This document shows, piece by piece, positions 61,772-64,000 of a DNA stretch of 64,000 bases; the stretch's first letter is position 1, and each line of letters starts with the position of its first letter. This stretch comes from Paenibacillus lutimineralis. Lineage in GTDB: Bacteria; Bacillota; Bacilli; Paenibacillales; Paenibacillaceae. Position numbers and translations under genes: made by a program. The notes under the pieces are model-generated. The model saw only the letters and a list, made by a program, of their open reading frames with translations, was not told the DNA's origin and did not search any database. Location: assembly GCF_003991425.1 (NCBI RefSeq), contig NZ_CP034346.1, positions 1,649,501-1,713,500 on the forward strand. The letters run 5' to 3'.

Positions 61772-61947
61772 GTCCGGCAAATGACCTTAGCTCGACCTTT
61801 CTCCAGTGAAATATCATGGTAAATTGATATTGTGGGAATCGAAGAAAGACAAGTGACTTTGTTAAGAAAAGAATACGGATTAATCTAAGGCCGCTGAATT
61901 GGTTCAGCGGCTTTCTTGTATTCAGAAAACCGTCTAAGACGGTTTTC
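61772..61947 (+). promoter_or_regulatory. tailocin promoter-leader cassette 3 (drives tail module 2)
   Basis: GTCC, GACC and GACC have their CC at 61774, 61785 and 61796, again 11 bases apart. GTAAATTGATATTGTG begins at 61819, exactly 23 bases after the last CC as in cassettes 1 and 2. The leader hairpin AAGGCCGCTGAA/TTCAGCGGCTTT is at 61887-61914, followed by a second perfect hairpin GAAAACCGTC-TAA-GACGGTTTTC (61925-61947). The LexA-like dyad is absent. Confidence 0.65.
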
Positions 61948-62048
61948 CTGTATTGTTGGATCCGCGGTTCTATTGCGAACATAATTCCGTAGTCATTCAG
62001 TTTTCTTCACTAAACTTGTACTCAGTCTTTTCCCACCCCTGAAAGGAG

Positions 62049-62930
62049 GTGAGTCAAATTGTCATCTATCCATTAAACGCGATCCGAAGCAGGTTGCTGG
62101 AATCTGTGCCGGAATTGAAGGCCGTTTACAACGTCTCGGAACAGGTTGAGCCGAGCAGTGCGAAACCGTACGTCATTTTAGCTTCTTCTACGGATAGTGG
62201 CGGTAGCCTATGGAAAGGGCTGCGTTATCCAATCGAAGTCAGCTTATACGTTGACAAGACCAGTCCTGAACAACTTAAGTCCATAGCTGATTCAATTACA
62301 GAGACGCTCAACAATCAGCTTCTAGAAGACGAGCTCAACGACAAGTGGCTAACGCTTTATCCCCAACAATCCGTTGCAGAAGCAATCGATGAGGGGCAAC
62401 AAGCTATCAAGCGTACCATGATCTTTACTGTCATCTGCCCTCGTCCTTTGACGGCAGAAAGTCAAGTGACAAGCGACGAGTGGCTGACCGCTATCGCAGC
62501 CTGGACACGTGAATTACTAGGTCAAGAGTGGTCTATATACAGCGGCGCCTGGCCGCTTCAACCATCTGTACCGGCTGTAATGTGGAGAGTTAGTGAGATG
62601 GGTATCACGCCCAAGGGAACATCATCCTTTGAAATTCAAAAGCGTATGACCGCTTTTATTCAAGGCGTTGATTCCGACCAGGAACATGCCGCTCTCCTGC
62701 AGCTTCTTGAGGCCTTGGGGACATCAACCAGGCTGCCGCTGAATCAAGCTGATCGCCGTTATCTAACCGTCTCCGAGCCGAAGGTGAATAGCAAAGTAAC
62801 GGCCAATGGTTACACGAATCAAGGTGAAGGGCCGCTCACGGTTACTTTGAGTGGAAGAACGAACCGTCAGCCAGCTGGTACGGAGGGACCATTGATGCAA
62901 TTTGTACATTATGAACCCAATTTGAGGTGA
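62049..62930 (+). CDS. tail terminator-like protein, two-domain (module 2)
   Basis: The 293-residue protein has an N-terminal half (LNAIRSRLLESVPELKAVYN, PIEVSLYVDKTSPEQLKSIA, RTMIFTVICPRP) that looks like a phage tail terminator. Its C-terminal half starting WLTAIAAWTRELLG looks like a second, different tail-completion domain. The start is uncertain: AAGGAGGTGA (62043-62052) overlaps GTG 62049, and no ATG or TTG in frame follows at proper spacing; ATT 62058 is the best-spaced alternative. First gene of the second tail module. Confidence 0.7.
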   Translation: MSQIVIYPLNAIRSRLLESVPELKAVYNVSEQVEPSSAKPYVILASSTDSGGSLWKGLRYPIEVSLYVDKTSPEQLKSIADSITETLNNQLLEDELNDKWLTLYPQQSVAEAIDEGQQAIKRTMIFTVICPRPLTAESQVTSDEWLTAIAAWTRELLGQEWSIYSGAWPLQPSVPAVMWRVSEMGITPKGTSSFEIQKRMTAFIQGVDSDQEHAALLQLLEALGTSTRLPLNQADRRYLTVSEPKVNSKVTANGYTNQGEGPLTVTLSGRTNRQPAGTEGPLMQFVHYEPNLR

Positions 62931-62935
62931 GACAC

Positions 62936-63142
62936 TTGCTATTCAAAAAAAGAATCGTACTACCCAAAGAGGCATCCTCGCCGCTATATTCACTGCAAGA
63001 AATGATGGAGAATTCGGAGCCCATTCTCGGCGTGAAGCCGGAAGTATTGGCTGGGGCCGTAGCAGGAATGAAGCAGGATGCATTACGTATTGAGGAAGCT
63101 GAAGAGCTTGTCCAACAATTTTTAAGGAAGAAGGTGCTGTAA
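62936..63142 (+). CDS. small tail-module protein between terminator and sheath (module 2)
   Basis: This 68-residue, helical, basic protein ends EEAEELVQQFLRKKVL. TTG 62936 is preferred because GAGGTGA covers 62924-62930. It takes the same place as the gene at 49044 in module 1, and both end in a helix that may be a short assembly-chaperone motif. Confidence 0.7.
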   Translation: MLFKKRIVLPKEASSPLYSLQEMMENSEPILGVKPEVLAGAVAGMKQDALRIEEAEELVQQFLRKKVL

Positions 63143-63143
63143 T

Positions 63144-64000
63144 ATGGCAGGAGGAACTTGGAGTATAACGAATCAACCGGTGTTGCCCGGTTTGTATATG
63201 AATTTTGTGAGTGCGGCCGGAACGGCAATCCAATCTGGAGCACGCGGCGTTGTCATCGCCCCCGTTAAATCGCATTGGGGTCCCGTCGGTCAGTTTGTTG
63301 AGGTAAATAGTGAAATGGCGATCCGGGAGATGTTTACTGACAATGAGACAGATGGAGCAACAGCGTTCTCTACTTTATATCTTGCACTGCTCGGCGGACC
63401 GAACAAGCTGCTAGCTTATCGTCTGGCAGACAGTTCAGCGGCAGAGGCCACTATTCATTTGAAAAATACAGAGTCTAGCCCAGCAGATGCAATTACTCTG
63501 AAAGCTAAGTATCCTGGCAAACGTGGTAATGACTTTAAGGTAACGATTCAGCCAAGCCCGGTCATTGCAAATGCCAAAGAACTGAAACTTTACGAGGGCG
63601 GTAAGTTGCTGCGGACGATTGCGCTTGGCAGCGGCGAGACGCCTCAGGCCGTAGCTGCTATTAATGAAGATTCAGGCAATCAATGGATTGTAGCAGAGAA
63701 AATAGCGGAAGGCACGCTCGCGGATGTATCGGGTGAAGCCTTTGCAGGCGGAGAGAGCGGAATCTCTGGTATTACTAATGCCGATTATATCAAGGCTACG
63801 GAAGCTTTTGAGACCCAGGACTTCCACGTGCTGACGCTCGATGGTGTTACAGATGCAGCACTGCGGACCAGCATTGTTGCTTGGGTGAAGCGTGTACGCG
63901 GCGAGGGCAAAGGAATTATTGCCACACTGGGTGGCACAGCAGCCGAGGATACGGCCAGTGATGCGGTGAATAAAGCGATTACCCGCAGTATGGCCAGCGA
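63144..64000 (+). CDS. second contractile tail sheath protein (partial at window end)
   Basis: An open frame from ATG 63144 to the window edge starts MAGGTWSITNQPVLPGLYMNF and has AIQSGARGVVIAPVKSHWGP, YPGKRGNDFKVTI and GGESGISGITNADYIKATEA, clearly a phage tail sheath of the XkdK type. It differs widely from the sheath at 49276, sharing only family motifs, so it is not a recent duplication. The gene continues beyond the window. Confidence 0.88.
   Translation, partial: MAGGTWSITNQPVLPGLYMNFVSAAGTAIQSGARGVVIAPVKSHWGPVGQFVEVNSEMAIREMFTDNETDGATAFSTLYLALLGGPNKLLAYRLADSSAAEATIHLKNTESSPADAITLKAKYPGKRGNDFKVTIQPSPVIANAKELKLYEGGKLLRTIALGSGETPQAVAAINEDSGNQWIVAEKIAEGTLADVSGEAFAGGESGISGITNADYIKATEAFETQDFHVLTLDGVTDAALRTSIVAWVKRVRGEGKGIIATLGGTAAEDTASDAVNKAITRSMAS

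Noticed and set aside
42031..64000. Complete prophage
   Set aside because: No integrase, terminase, portal, capsid or replication gene is present between the switch and the tail genes, and no attachment-site repeats were seen.
1..64000. CRISPR arrays, tRNA or rRNA genes
   Set aside because: No regularly spaced identical repeats and no cloverleaf or rRNA-like conserved stretches were noticed; a covariance-model scan was not possible here.

Overview
The window comes from a Gram-positive Firmicute, most likely Paenibacillus or a close relative. The evidence is strong AGGAGG-type ribosome binding sites, frequent TTG/GTG starts, LplB/YtcP/LipO-type sugar importers with large membrane-bound AraC regulators, a Bce-type antibiotic resistance module and a PBSX-like (Xkd) contractile tail cluster. 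No rRNA, tRNA, CRISPR array, integrase or transposase was seen.

Region 1 (1-11425) is the right part of a biosynthetic gene cluster that starts before the window. An acyl-CoA dehydrogenase (partial), a stand-alone adenylating enzyme and an 88-residue carrier protein form the trio that converts proline into carrier-bound pyrrole-2-carboxylate. Next comes an A-PCP protein whose specificity residues point to cysteine and whose C-terminus resembles the BtrH acyltransferase. It is followed by a HemN-like radical SAM enzyme and a second carrier protein. The cluster ends in a complete self-protection module: response regulator, intramembrane-sensing kinase, BceA-like ATPase and BceB-like permease. 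No condensation or thioesterase domain is visible. A pyrrole- and cysteine-containing product made by this set is an inference.

Region 2 (11426-23549) holds housekeeping and accessory genes: a small orphan gene, an AraC regulator, a Cd/Zn efflux unit (HMA protein, P-type ATPase, ArsR regulator), a lipase, an oxidoreductase, an AlkD-like DNA repair protein, a YusW-like lipoprotein or secreted protein, a DUF2871 membrane protein, an adaA-ogt repair operon and a bicupin oxalate decarboxylase relative.

Region 3 (23722-33197) is a mannoside-use locus: GH125 alpha-mannosidase, two ABC permeases, GH130 phosphorylase, a membrane-bound AraC sensor-regulator and a solute-binding lipoprotein. The two importer promoters share the same layout: an activator-like motif, -35, -10 and a perfect cre site. 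Region 4 (33289-41575) has an aldo/keto reductase with its MerR regulator, an FMN reductase, and a hexuronate operon uxaB-uxaA-uxaC with a LacI regulator. A dispersed repeat with 10-bp terminal inverted repeats occurs at 35692, 41609 and 44333.

Region 5 (42031-64000) is a phage-tail-like particle (tailocin) locus. An XRE repressor, an ImmA-like protease and an ArpU-like activator flank four copies of a TTACC-N5-GGTAA operator. A complete contractile tail module (48436-61564) follows with no head genes, and then a second module opens (62049 to the window end) with its own sheath gene. One promoter-leader cassette (11-bp-phased CC motifs, a conserved -10 region and a GCCGCTGAA hairpin) stands in front of both tail modules and in front of a DUF4127 gene, so the three units are probably switched on together.
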